Source: Echinarachnius parma
Taxonomy: Eukaryota > Echinodermata > Echinoidea > Clypeasteroida > Echinarachniidae
Assembly: GCA_037951105.1 (NCBI GenBank)
Contig: JBAMJV010008508.1
Span: 27,827 to 91,826, forward strand
Direction: 5' to 3'
Length of the DNA: 64,000 bases
In this document: positions 33,731-42,979 of the stretch, piece by piece
How the letters are laid out: each line of letters opens with the position of its first letter
How positions within the stretch are numbered: position 1 is the first letter of the stretch
The notes under the pieces: generated by a model
Told to the model about the DNA's origin: nothing
Databases searched by the model: none
Seen by the model: the letters and a program-made list of their open reading frames with translations, nothing else
Position numbers and translations under genes: made by a program

Positions 33731-34609
33731 CAGGGGGGTGTTTCACAAAGATCCTAATAAAGTTGAACTTAACTCTAAGTTGGACTTAAAAAGTATGATA
33801 AGCCATTTTTAGCCTTGGAATAAAATATATTCAAAAGCAAAAATGCAAGTTTATTTTAGAATTTTCAGAAATGTTACATCAAGAACATGAAATCTCTTGT
33901 TTGATAATAGAAAATATATATGATTTTAATCAACATTAAAGGGATAGTTGAGTTCTGGTAAGGAGAGTACAGTTTTAGTGAACTGAATTTTAGTAACCAA
34001 AACCTGCATCATTACATTACAAACTAATAGTTATAACTAGAAAGGAACACAAAATTACAAATGACGTAGTAAAGATCATGTTATCATTCAAAAAGAGCCG
34101 TTAAACGTAAGAGGGCGCTCTCTAAACACTCATCGGTTTCAACCATTTTGAATAAAATATTGTGCATGTCATGCTTTGTTGAAATAGTGATTAGATAGAG
34201 AAATAACCAACAACTATTTAAATACCTATTTTGGAACTTTTTGAAAAGAGGAAGCATTTTTTTGAATTTTTAACGGCTGGTTCAAAATTCTCTAATAAAC
34301 CCGGGCCCCGGGTTTATTACAAATTGTTATATTTATGGATATTTCAGCCGTTTCTGAACCGATTTTGATCAAACAAAGATGATTTTATTGTTTAAATATT
34401 ATGCTCTTTCAAATTTTACACTCAGTTTTTCATTACCTCACAATACCAATTAAGTAGTCTAGCGCCCTCTCTACCAAAACTCAACTTTCCCTTTAAGCCT
34501 TTTAAAAGAACTTTTACAAAAATGTTTCAATGAAACGAATGGCTTTCAATAATATTTCAGTCCACTAGAGTTAAGTTCAACTTAGGATCTTTGTGAAGTT
34601 ACACCCCTG
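33731..34609. mobile_element. MITE family A, copy 5, carrying a nested TTAA element
   Basis: The ends are CAGGGGGGTGTTTCACAAAG and TTAGGATCTTTGTGAAGTTA. The body is interrupted at 33940-34492 by a family B element. It lies 170 bp upstream of the PRKN start. Confidence 0.85.
33940..34492. mobile_element. MITE family B nested in family A
   Basis: TTAA at 33936-33939 and 34493-34496 flank AGGGATAGTTGAGTTCTG...CAAAACTCAACTTTCCCT. The outer MITE's AATCAACAT...GCCTTTTAAAAG continues on both sides, so family B was still moving after this family A copy landed. Confidence 0.85.
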
Positions 34610-34779
34610 AAATGTTTATTATTAAATTATTAAATTATTAATTGTGTTGACTGTTGTTGCGCCTGAAAAGTCAGACTATATCGTCAACCCGAAAATAACA
34701 TGTTGCAGGAGCTGCGGCTCTCCAAAAGAATCTAAAGTTTCATCATTTCGACATTTATTTCACAGTTTTTAACATCATT

Positions 34780-34996
34780 ATGGATAAGATAATGATATCT
34801 GTTAAACTCACCCAACCTTTGCATCTACAAGGCGAGGATTTACCCAGTCGTTCTTCATTAGTTGCAGTAAATGTTGATCCGTCCGACAGCGGTAACGATC
34901 TACGGAGGACCTGTTGCTCGTTTGTCGGGGCACCAGCCCGGTGATATTCGACTGATTTTCGCTGGAAAACTAATAAGCGATGTGTGTACATTGAAG
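34780..34996 (+). CDS. PRKN: PRKN exon 1: ubiquitin-like domain, frameshifted
   Basis: ATG 34780 (or 34792, giving MISVKL) reads to [17 protein letters not shown], matching human VEVDSDTSIFQLKEV. The next family-like residues, [19 protein letters not shown], are in the +1 frame. One extra base near 34912 explains this; unshifted, TGA at 34942 ends the frame after 54 codons. ATG 34871 would start in the second frame but lose the first beta hairpin. Donor GTGCGT. Confidence 0.8.
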
Positions 34997-36289
34997 GTGC
35001 GTATAACTCAAGTGAACGCTACCGCAGAGCGGTAGCGTCAAGGTCGGGCTCATAGTGCCCCCGAATTTATGCGCTAATGTGCACAATAAGTGTGCTTAAA
35101 ATTATAGATATGATACGGTACTTACCACCGTGTAGATGATACATATGTTATGCCAACTATGGGGTGGATCAGAATGATGATTTTTCGCTCCATTCCGCAT
35201 CAAAATGAGTGATTTATGCACCTCCTCGACTTCTATCTGTGTTGTATCGCGACTTCTGAGCGATCGATGATCGCGCGAACGGTCTCCATTCAAGTACCGC
35301 GCCCGCGAATAGACGGCAGATCTGACTCGCGCGTTAGTTGGTACCGTACGGTAATCGATCGTTCAGAAGTCGCGATACAACACAGAAGTCGAGGAGGTGC
35401 ATAAATCACTCATTTTGATGCGGAATGGAGCGAAAAATCATCATTCTGATCCACCCCATAGTTGCATAACATATGTATCATCTACACGGTGGTAGGTACC
35501 GTATCATATCTATAATTTTAAGCACACTTATTGTGCACATTAGCGCATAAATTCGGGGGCACTATGAGCCCGACCTTGAACGCTACCGCTCCGCGGTAGC
35601 GTTCACTTGAGTTAGTATAAACCCAGTATTACCAGTAACTCGAATTCTTACAACTTTTATACAAGAACTACGGTCAGGAGTCAATGGTAAAACAGTATGT
35701 CATTTTCATCTGGAAGATATTCACAGGAATCAACATTGAACATATGTTATATGTGTCATTGTCAAATATTCAACTCAAGTGTTGTCATGATTGTCTGGTG
35801 TAATTTTGTAAATTCAGTTGATTATTTGGAAATGTATTTTTTAATTTAATGATTTATTTGTAACCTCAGCCAGCTAAGGGTTACATTATGTTGGCATTTG
35901 GAAAATTTCAATGCTACTACGAAATGTGAAAAGAGCTTATTATTGATTTCCTATGAAATATGAATTGTTTTTAGTATTTGTTACAACATTTCTTTCTTTT
36001 TTAAAGTTTCAGTTACAATCACATGATAATGTGATTATGGGGCATAATGGAGGATGGCCATCTGAGGAAGAGAGGGAGTGAGAAGGTATCCAGGGAAGAG
36101 GAAGAGGAAAAAGGGGAGGGGGAGTGAGGCATGCAGTTATTAGTAATCTCAGAAGCAGTACGTACAGCATGATCTTTGGCTTGTTTTCACTACGAGCCAA
36201 GAGGAAAATTATGTGGTCACGGATTGCCTTATTTTGAGCAGGCCTGTAGCTTAGGAGGGGGAGGGGGTTGCATTGGGTGCATTATGCAC

Positions 36290-36323
<34 letters not shown>

Positions 36324-39300
36324 ATTCAGAAAGGTCCACTTTGCTTCGATCTCGTCCATCGCTTGTAATGTAACTATAATAAACCAGTGGTCTCAGTCTT
36401 ACTGTGTAGGCCATGATTGGTCTTTGCCACGATCAACCCCTCCCCCACCCCCGCTCACCCAACTAAACCTGTGATATGTCTTTTTATCTATTTATTTAGG
36501 CACTCTACATTGGTGAATGGTGATATTTATGATGACTATCATTCTCTTTATAATGCAGGAATTGGAAATCACTGACAATACAGTAATCCATGCTGTGGCA
36601 ACTCTCGAGCGGTCCCCCGTCTCAAATTCTGGTTCTGGCGGCAATGGTACTTCTCAGGTTGTAGACTCTCCAGGTAATCATGGCGTTTTAAGGAATTATC
36701 ATTAGTCTTACTTTTATGTTTATTCTTAAAAGAATAGGAAATCACTTTCAATAGAGTAATGCATAGGCCTACTGTGGTGACTCTGGAGAGGTTCTCAGTC
36801 TAATTCTTTGTCCATATTTTCACATTTCAATTATTGTATTATATATATGTTGAGTGTAAAAATTAATATTTTAAACATTAATTTAATCATGTAAAGTATG
36901 ATGTACATAGTATAGGTTGGTGCAACTTTGTTTGGGGTGGGGTAGTTGATAAAAATTATATAATTTATAGTTTGACTATTCACATATACACACTCTGGTC
37001 TGGTATGAAATGAAATATATTTAGATATGTAATAATATAAGTGAAAAATAAATAATTTGTTTGGATGTGTATTTGCTTTCTCATTCCTAAACTCGGCAGG
37101 GAGTGTAACAGATAATGATGCAATGAAATCCAGCTTCTATGTGTACTGCAAGCATCCCTGTCAGTCTGTCCAGCCGGGTAAACTCAGAGTGTGCTGCAGA
37201 CAGTGTAACCAGGATGCATTCACTGTATCTAGGGTAAGCCACTCTCATCGGTTCTTTCTTTTGTTCATTCGTTCATTCATTTATTCATTTGTTTATTCAT
37301 TCATTCATTCTTTCATTTGTTTGTTTGTTCGTACATTAGGTCTGGTCAGTTGTGTGTTTATTCATTCATTCATTCATTCATCCGTTGGTTGGTTGGTTGG
37401 TTGGTTCTTTCATTCATTCATTCATTCATTCATTCATTCGTTCTTTCGTTCGTTCGTTCGTTCGTTCGTTCGTTCGTTCGTTCGTTCGTTCGTTCGTTCG
37501 TTCATTCATTTATTCAGTCATTCATTCATTCATTTGTTCGTTCATTTGTTCATTCATTTGTTAAATCATTCATTCATTCATTCATTTGTTCATTCATTAG
37601 GTCAGTCATTCATATATATATGTAAAACTCATAAGTTTGTTTTATTGTTTTCATTTCATCCTTCATAATCATAGTTTTATCATTCAGATTATTAAATATA
37701 TTTTCAACACTATTTGTATGTTTTAGGATCCAAGTTGTTGGGATGACGTCTTGAAACCAGGCAGAATACCAGGGAGATGCCACATATCACAGTGTGAGGG
37801 GGAGCAAGCTGTAAGTTACCAAGATATTCAGTATCCAGGTTAAACGTTTGGATAATGTTCTAATAACAGGCAAAAAAAAGAAGAAGGTTGATGCCGCATA
37901 TCCCAGTGTGATGGGGAGCAAGCCGTAAGTTTGAAGAAAATATTGATGTTAGTATTAAAAAGAAAACTATTTTGTGCGTGTTTTCCAATTTGTTGATTAT
38001 ACGTACCATTTTTTTTAGACCTCTGGAGTCTAGAAGATATTACAATGACATAAATATTTTCTATTTTGTAAATGACCCACTGTTATTTATTTGTAATTTC
38101 CAAAAGTCATATTAACAATAGAATTAAAAAAATAAATAATACCTTTAAGTTTTAGGATAGACTGAGAGTCAGATGAAGAAATAAACATGATGTTTCTTAT
38201 ATCATTTATATAGACACTCATTAAACTAGGTAGGTCACATTTCTGAGCTCATCTTGTCTTAAATCTGTATAAATCTGTATTTATTTCTTCTTTTTGTTTT
38301 GCAGAAATTTTACTTCAAGTGTGCATCCCACAGTGCTGTTGATGGCGAGCATGTTATACCTCTTCCGCTCCTACGGACCAACACCAGACAAGTGGAATGT
38401 TTGACATGCGGGGATGTTATGTAAGCCTGAGCCTAATTGAATGGATATTTCCTCTATTTATTAAGAAGTTAGTTTGTAACGTTATCAGAAGCTTCAGTGC
38501 AAAAGTGTAATTTACACCCAAACGAGGTACCCAAACGTGGAACCCATTTATACTCCTGGCTAGAGAGCAGCAATGTGAACAAACTTGTCTTGCTAATTTT
38601 GAAAAGCATTAAATATGGTGCCGAATAAAGATTGAAATGTTTACATGCTCTTCAATCCATCCATGTTTATCTATTTCGTTTATTTTTCTCTGGAGCTCAA
38701 CATATATTATACTGAAAATCCGGGGGGAAAAAGATCAATATGAACAAAAATAAAGAAGCTGACCTGTAATTTTACTTTCTATCTTGTAAATCATGTTATG
38801 TTAGTGTGCTTTTTATAGCCCGGTCACATATCAACGGATTGCGTAAAGGGACGTCAAACAGAGAGCTAAATTTTCCATCCGTTCGTCTCCGTTCGTATGC
38901 GTTTCTTGTCCGTTCCTTGTCCGGTGATGTACGTTGTTCTGTGTTTTGTACATAAAGCAATGGAGACGACTTTCATCACCGGATAATTTCATTTCGCAAA
39001 TTTTCTATTCGTTGGGCATTCGTTTCCGCTATCCGTTGATATCTGACCGGGCCATTAACAGTTATCCATTTTCCCTGTCTTTGTTAATCAAAATATTTAT
39101 TGCAGGAGCCCGATCATAGTGTTTGAATGCCCTGCGTCACATGTGGTGTGTAGAGACTGCTTCACTCAGTACTGCCAGCTTTGCCTCAATGAGAGACGCT
39201 TCATCCACGACCCTGATCTTGGCTACACACTACCCTGTCCTGGTAAGATTACAGTCTTGCCCTTTATGCAGGCCTCCACACTGACTTTTTTCTATGCTGA

Positions 39301-42300
39301 CTCTTTCAGGCAAGTCAAATCATAAATGTTCAAATTTTACTTGCCCCAATAGAAGCAATTACTTGCCCTAATAGAAGCAATTACTTGCCCTAATAGAAGT
39401 AATTACTTGCCCCAATAGAAGCAATTACTTGCCCCAATAGAAGCAATTACTTGCCCCAATAGAAGCAATTACTTGCCCCAATAGAAGCAATTACTTGCCC
39501 CAATAGAAACAATTACTTGTCCCAATAGAAGTAATTACTTGCCCCAATAGAAGCAATTACTTGCCCCAATAGAAACAATTACTTGCCCCAATAGAAGCAA
39601 TTACTTGCCCCAATAGAAGCAATTACTTGCCCCAATAGAAGCAATTACTTGCCCCAATAGAAGCAATTACTTGCCCCAATAGAAGCAATTACTTGCCCCA
39701 ATAGAAGCAATTACTTGCCCCAATAGAAGCAATTACTTGCCCCAATAGAAGCAATTACTTGCCCCAATAGAAGCAATTACTTGCCCCAATAGAAACAATT
39801 ACTTGCCCCAATAGAAGCAATTACTTGCCCCAATAGAAGCAATTACTTGCCCCAATAGAAGCAATTACTTGCCCCAATAGAAGCAATTACTTGCCCCAAT
39901 AGAAGCAATTACTTGCCCCAATAGAAGCAATTACTTGCCCCAATAGAAGCAATTACTTGTCCCAATAGAAGCAATTACTTGCCCCAATAGAAGCAATTAC
40001 TTGCCCCAATAGAAACAATTACTTGCCCCAATAGAAGCAATTACTTGCCCCAATAGAAGCAATTACTTGCCCCAATAGAAGCAATTACTTGCCCCAATAG
40101 AAGCAATTACTTGCCCCAATAGAAGCAATTACTTGCCCCAATAGAAGCAATTACTTGCCCCAATAGAAACAATTACTTGCCCCAATAGAAGCAATTACTT
40201 GTCCCAATAGAAACAATTACTTGCCCCAATAGAAGCAATTACTTGCCCCAATAGAAGCAATTACTTGCCCCAATAGAAGCAATTACTTGCCCCAATAGAA
40301 GCAATTACTTGCCCCAATAGAAGCAATTACTTGCCCCAATAGAAGCAATTACTTGCCCCAATAGAAGCAATTACTTGTCCCAATAGAAGCAATTACTTGC
40401 CCCAATAGAAGCAATTACTTGCCCCAATAGAAACAATTACTTGCCCCAATAGAAGCAATTACTTGCCCCAATAGAAGCAATTACTTGCCCCAATAGAAGC
40501 AATTACTTGCCCCAATAGAAACAATTACTTGCCCCAATAGAAGCAATTACTTGCCCCAATAGAAGCAATTACTTGCCCCAATAGAAGCAATTACTTGCCC
40601 CAATAGAAGCAATTACTTGCCCCAATAGAAGCAATTACTTGCCCCAATAGAAGCAATTACTTGCCCCAATAGAAGCAATTACTTGTCCCAATAGGAGCAA
40701 TTACTTGTCCATGTACTTTTAGATGAGATTCACACAGACAAAATTGAATGTTTCTCTTATAGTTGAATATTTGTTTAGTTGCCCAATCGGGCAACCAAAT
40801 GAGACCATTTATGAATTTCTACTTGTCTGATATCAATTTGTAGTTTGTTCTTTTTAAAGAGGCCGGAGGCATAATTTAAACTGGGATTGTGTTCCAATTC
40901 TCAGTTGTGACTAGCAGCTTAACCAGCTGCACAATTTATTTTCTTCTTTTTCAGCTAAATGTGAGGATTCACTGATCAGAGAGACCCACCATTTCCTCGT
41001 TATGGGAAAAGAACAGGTAAATATGAAGAGAACGTCTTATATCGTATAACACAATAAATGCAAGTTTTGAACATTTTAAATGTGAGGCCATAATTGTGCA
41101 GCACACAATTAATTAATGCATTTCTTTGAATAGATTGATACTTGCTTGAATAAAACATACAATTATATTTTTGAAGTCATGATCAATAATATCACAAATA
41201 TTTATTATCTTTATGTATAAAATTGATTTGAGTATTTGGAGTACATTGGAGTACATGTATGAATTTCTCTATCTGTGCCTTTCAGTATACCAGTTTGGTG
41301 CAGAAGAGTACGGCTTACACTCAGGAGGGTGGGGTACTGTTTTGTTTGTACAATGTCACCCATTTTCTCTATCCTGACTTCAACATCTCAGTATACCAGA
41401 TACAAGCGGTTTGGTGCAGAGGAATACCTTCTACAGGAGGGTGGGGTACTGTGCCCCTCCCCAGGGTGTGGTGCAGGGATACTACCCCATGCCAGTGAGA
41501 GGAGAGTCATCTGTGAGAGGGAAGGGGGCTTTGGTTGTGGGGTAAGTATTCATTATTTTATCATATAGGTGTCTGTTACTGAGTTTTTATTTCTCCGCCA
41601 ACAAAGTGGCATGCAGAGACATTATGTGTTTGGGTTGTCCGTTCGTTCTTGTTATATCTCAAGAACCGGTTGACGGATCAATTTCAGACTTCTTTTCCCC
41701 TTGAACTTAACATGCGCTTTATAAGTAGCCATCATTATTATTATTATTATTATTAACTTCCTTTCTACATAATTATACGGTTATATTTTAAGCCAATTGT
41801 TATAAAAAATACTGTGAATTGGTACCATGTATTTATATCATATCAATTTTTCTATTAATTATTTTAAATTCATTTTTTGTTTGGGGGGGGGGGGCCTGGG
41901 GGTTATCACATTATGGAAAATTCCTACTTATTACAGCTTTTGTCTGCTATTAGTTATACATATTTTAGAGAAAAACAGTTGCATTGAACCACCCTGTTTC
42001 TGCTTCTGCTTGTTTGTGATAGTACGTAGTATTTATTTGTACTCACTCTTTTTTGTTTGTTTAAATACCATTCCATAGTTGGTCTTCTGCAAAAACTGCC
42101 ATGAAGGCTTCCACGAAGGGGAGTGTGGACAGAGGAAGGAAGAGCCAGGAGGTCAAAGGTCAGAGGTTGAGGCAGTTTCTGAGGAGAGGGAGAGGCAGGC
42201 TAGATGGGAGAGGGAGGAGAGTCGGAGGACGATAGAGAGAACGAGTAAACCGTGCCCCAAGTGCAGGGTTCCTACAGAGAGAGATGGTGAGACTTTACAG

Positions 42301-42979
42301 ATGGTTCGGATTTGTAAATCAGACGTACAGTGCCATCTTGCGAAAGCTTGCGCACAGTGTGTAATACACACTCGTTCAGTGTTATGCAGTGCGCATAAAC
42401 CAGCCTTGTTAAGAATTGTTGAATTGCAGTGTAGTATCCCCTTGTATGACGATCTGTAACTTCTGTCACTCTGTACCTTTTGTACGATTGTAATATTTTA
42501 GCCGCACACTACACGATATGATTTTGATCCGTCAACCAACTGCGCATCTGAACAAAAGCAAGATGTGCATATTTAAAGCTTGTAATTTAGATCCTTATTG
42601 TTTGACATATATTCAAATTGGATCTGATCGTGGTGGCCTTTAAGTAAAGCAAGAATTTGTAGTTTTGAAGGAGGTAGATTAATCAGAGGGGAAAAGAAAG
42701 AAAATAACGTCCCAGGCTCATTTCTTTCAACTTTGTTTTGTTGTTTGTAACATTTTATCTTTGATTGTTGCTAACATTTACACTATAAACTAAAATAATT
42801 CCATTGAATTGAGAAATATTAATTGTGTTTTGCATTCCTTCCATCTTCTTTCAGGTGGCTGTATGCACATGACTTGCAGTCGAGCACAGTGCGGGTTTGA
42901 GTGGTGCTGGATGTGTAGCGTTCAATGGAATTCAACTTGCCTTCAAGACCACTGGTTTGGAGCGGACCCCCTGTTGTGA
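34780..42979 (+). CDS. PRKN: Parkin RBR E3 ubiquitin ligase (10 exons, frameshift in exon 1)
   Basis: Parkin is a cytosolic RBR ligase that PINK1 activates at damaged mitochondria. Exons: 34780-34996, 36559-36673, 37100-37233, 37727-37810, 38305-38420, 39106-39242, 40955-41016, 41392-41541, 42079-42286 and 42855-42979, all GT-AG and frame-consistent. With one extra base in exon 1 ignored, the product is about 448 aa (human 465). Order: UBL, linker, RING0, RING1, IBR, REP, RING2. All zinc-ligand Cys/His positions of RING0, RING1, IBR and RING2 are present, as are the catalytic Cys in GGCMHM and the REP Trp in QARWE. The site matching human Ser65 is Thr. The C-terminus is HWFGADPLL instead of HWFDV. 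Head-to-head with SEC63 at 3.3 kb. Confidence 0.95.
34998..35618. mobile_element. Long palindromic MITE beside the PRKN exon 1 donor
   Basis: Arms are inverse around about 35310: TAACTCAAGTGAACGCTACC on the left, its inverse on the right near 35616. Shared blocks include GGTCGGGCTCATAGTGCCCC and GATCAGAATGATGATTTTTC. Each end has an extra GCTACCGC/GCGGTAGC hairpin. It begins within about 6 bases of the splice donor. Confidence 0.85.
36288..36323. repeat. Poly(C) tract
   Basis: A run of more than 30 C in PRKN intron 1. It gives spurious proline- and glycine-rich frames. Confidence 0.9.
36559..36673 (+). CDS. PRKN: PRKN exon 2: end of UBL and linker
   Basis: It encodes [20 protein letters not shown], aligned to human NCDLDQQSIVHIVQRP, then a Ser/Gly linker. 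Acceptor AATGCAG, donor GTAATC. The Thr in DNTV sits at the PINK1 site position. Confidence 0.85.
37100..37233 (+). CDS. PRKN: PRKN exon 3: RING0, first half
   Basis: It encodes [20 protein letters not shown] and RVCCRQCNQ, carrying four RING0 zinc ligands. The match to human NSFYVYCKGPCQRVQPGKL is near-identical. Donor GTAAGC. Confidence 0.95.
37255..37612. repeat. (ATTC)n/(GTTC)n microsatellite in PRKN intron 3
   Basis: Tracts of CATTCATTCATTC switch to TTCGTTCGTTCG at 37437-37502 and back. The resulting long Phe/Ile/His/Ser frames are not genes. Confidence 0.95.
37727..37810 (+). CDS. PRKN: PRKN exon 4: RING0, second half
   Basis: The 28 codons [20 protein letters not shown] and SQCEGEQA match human [18 protein letters not shown]. 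Donor GTAAGT. A broken copy of its 3' end follows at 37886-37933. Confidence 0.95.
37886..37933 (+). pseudogene. Decayed copy of PRKN exon 4 3' end
   Basis: GATGCCGCATATCCCAGTGT then GATGGGGAGCAAGCCGTAAG duplicates the last 40 exon bases with the donor, 100 bp downstream of the real exon. It has lost the 5' part and acceptor. Confidence 0.85.
38305..38420 (+). CDS. PRKN: PRKN exon 5: RING0 end, RING1 start
   Basis: It encodes [20 protein letters not shown] and [11 protein letters not shown], giving the last RING0 Cys/His and the first RING1 Cys pair. Acceptor TTTTGCAG, donor GTAAGC, phase 2. Confidence 0.93.
38818..39052. mobile_element. MITE with GCCCGGTCACATAT ends, copy 2
   Basis: GCCCGGTCACATATCAACGG on the left and CCGTTGATATCTGACCGGGC on the right are near-perfect inverses. 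It shares its interior with 1573-1808. Confidence 0.85.
39106..39242 (+). CDS. PRKN: PRKN exon 6: RING1
   Basis: It encodes [39 protein letters not shown], the most conserved part of RING1. A GCCCGGTCAC MITE ends 53 bases before this exon, and the 22-bp satellite follows the donor by about 100 bases. Confidence 0.95.
39339..40713 (+). repeat. 22-bp satellite array in PRKN intron 6
   Basis: About 62 near-identical units of AGAAGCAATTACTTGCCCCA(AT), with few recurring variants (AGAAAC, TTGTCC, TTGCCCTA). The array arose inside a copy of the dispersed CAAGTCAAAT/TTGCCC repeat, whose edges are at about 39300 and 40790. No spacers, so not a CRISPR array. Confidence 0.95.
40955..41016 (+). CDS. 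PRKN: PRKN exon 7: RING1-IBR junction
   Basis: It encodes [20 protein letters not shown], matching human [20 protein letters not shown]. Acceptor TTTTTCAG, donor GTAAAT. Confidence 0.93.
41272..41341 (+). pseudogene. Decayed copy of PRKN exon 8 5' part
   Basis: After CCTTTCAG it reads TATACCAG, lacks the 10 bases ATACAAGCGG of the real exon, then has TTTGGTGCAGAAGAGTACGG and CAGGAGGGTGGGGTACTGT. The 10-base loss shifts the frame. The acceptor is intact, so it could act as a poison exon. Confidence 0.85.
41392..41541 (+). CDS. PRKN: PRKN exon 8: IBR domain
   Basis: It encodes [29 protein letters not shown] and [10 protein letters not shown] with IBR zinc ligands. Acceptor CATCTCAG, donor GTAAGT, phase 0/0. 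Confidence 0.95.
41590..41690. repeat. Inverted fragment of the GGAC-type element
   Basis: CTCCGCCAACAAAGTGGCAT, GGTTGTCCGTTCGTTC and AGAACCGGTTGACGGATCAA are the inverse of the right end at 4190-4380, in PRKN intron 8. Confidence 0.75.
42079..42286 (+). CDS. PRKN: PRKN exon 9: IBR end, REP helix, RING2 start
   Basis: It encodes [16 protein letters not shown], an acidic/basic helix with [18 protein letters not shown] (REP, Trp kept) and [14 protein letters not shown] (first RING2 Cys pair). Confidence 0.95.
42302..42450. mobile_element. Second copy of the 23006-type 158-bp repeat
   Basis: GGTTCGGATTTGTAAATCAG, GTGCCATCTTGCGAAAGC, TGCGCACAGTGTGTAAT and CAGTGTTATGCAGTGCGC parallel the 23006-23163 element. 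It starts about 15 bases after the exon 9 donor. TTAA ends are not evident. Confidence 0.65.
42855..42979 (+). CDS. PRKN: PRKN exon 10: catalytic RING2 and stop
   Basis: It encodes [40 protein letters not shown], then L and TGA at 42977. It contains the catalytic Cys, the His two residues later, and the remaining zinc ligands. The terminal Asp-Val of vertebrates is replaced by GADPLL. Confidence 0.93.

Noticed and set aside
31505-34779. Compact bidirectional SEC63/PRKN promoter
   Set aside because: The starts are 3.3 kb apart and the gap is mostly repeats; no shared element is evident.
37057-37668. 203-codon frame rich in FIHSF/FVRSF
   Set aside because: Its first part is PRKN exon 3; the rest translates the intron's (ATTC)n/(GTTC)n repeat.
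39339-40713. CRISPR-like regular repeat array
   Set aside because: Units are contiguous 22-mers with no unique spacers, in an animal intron.
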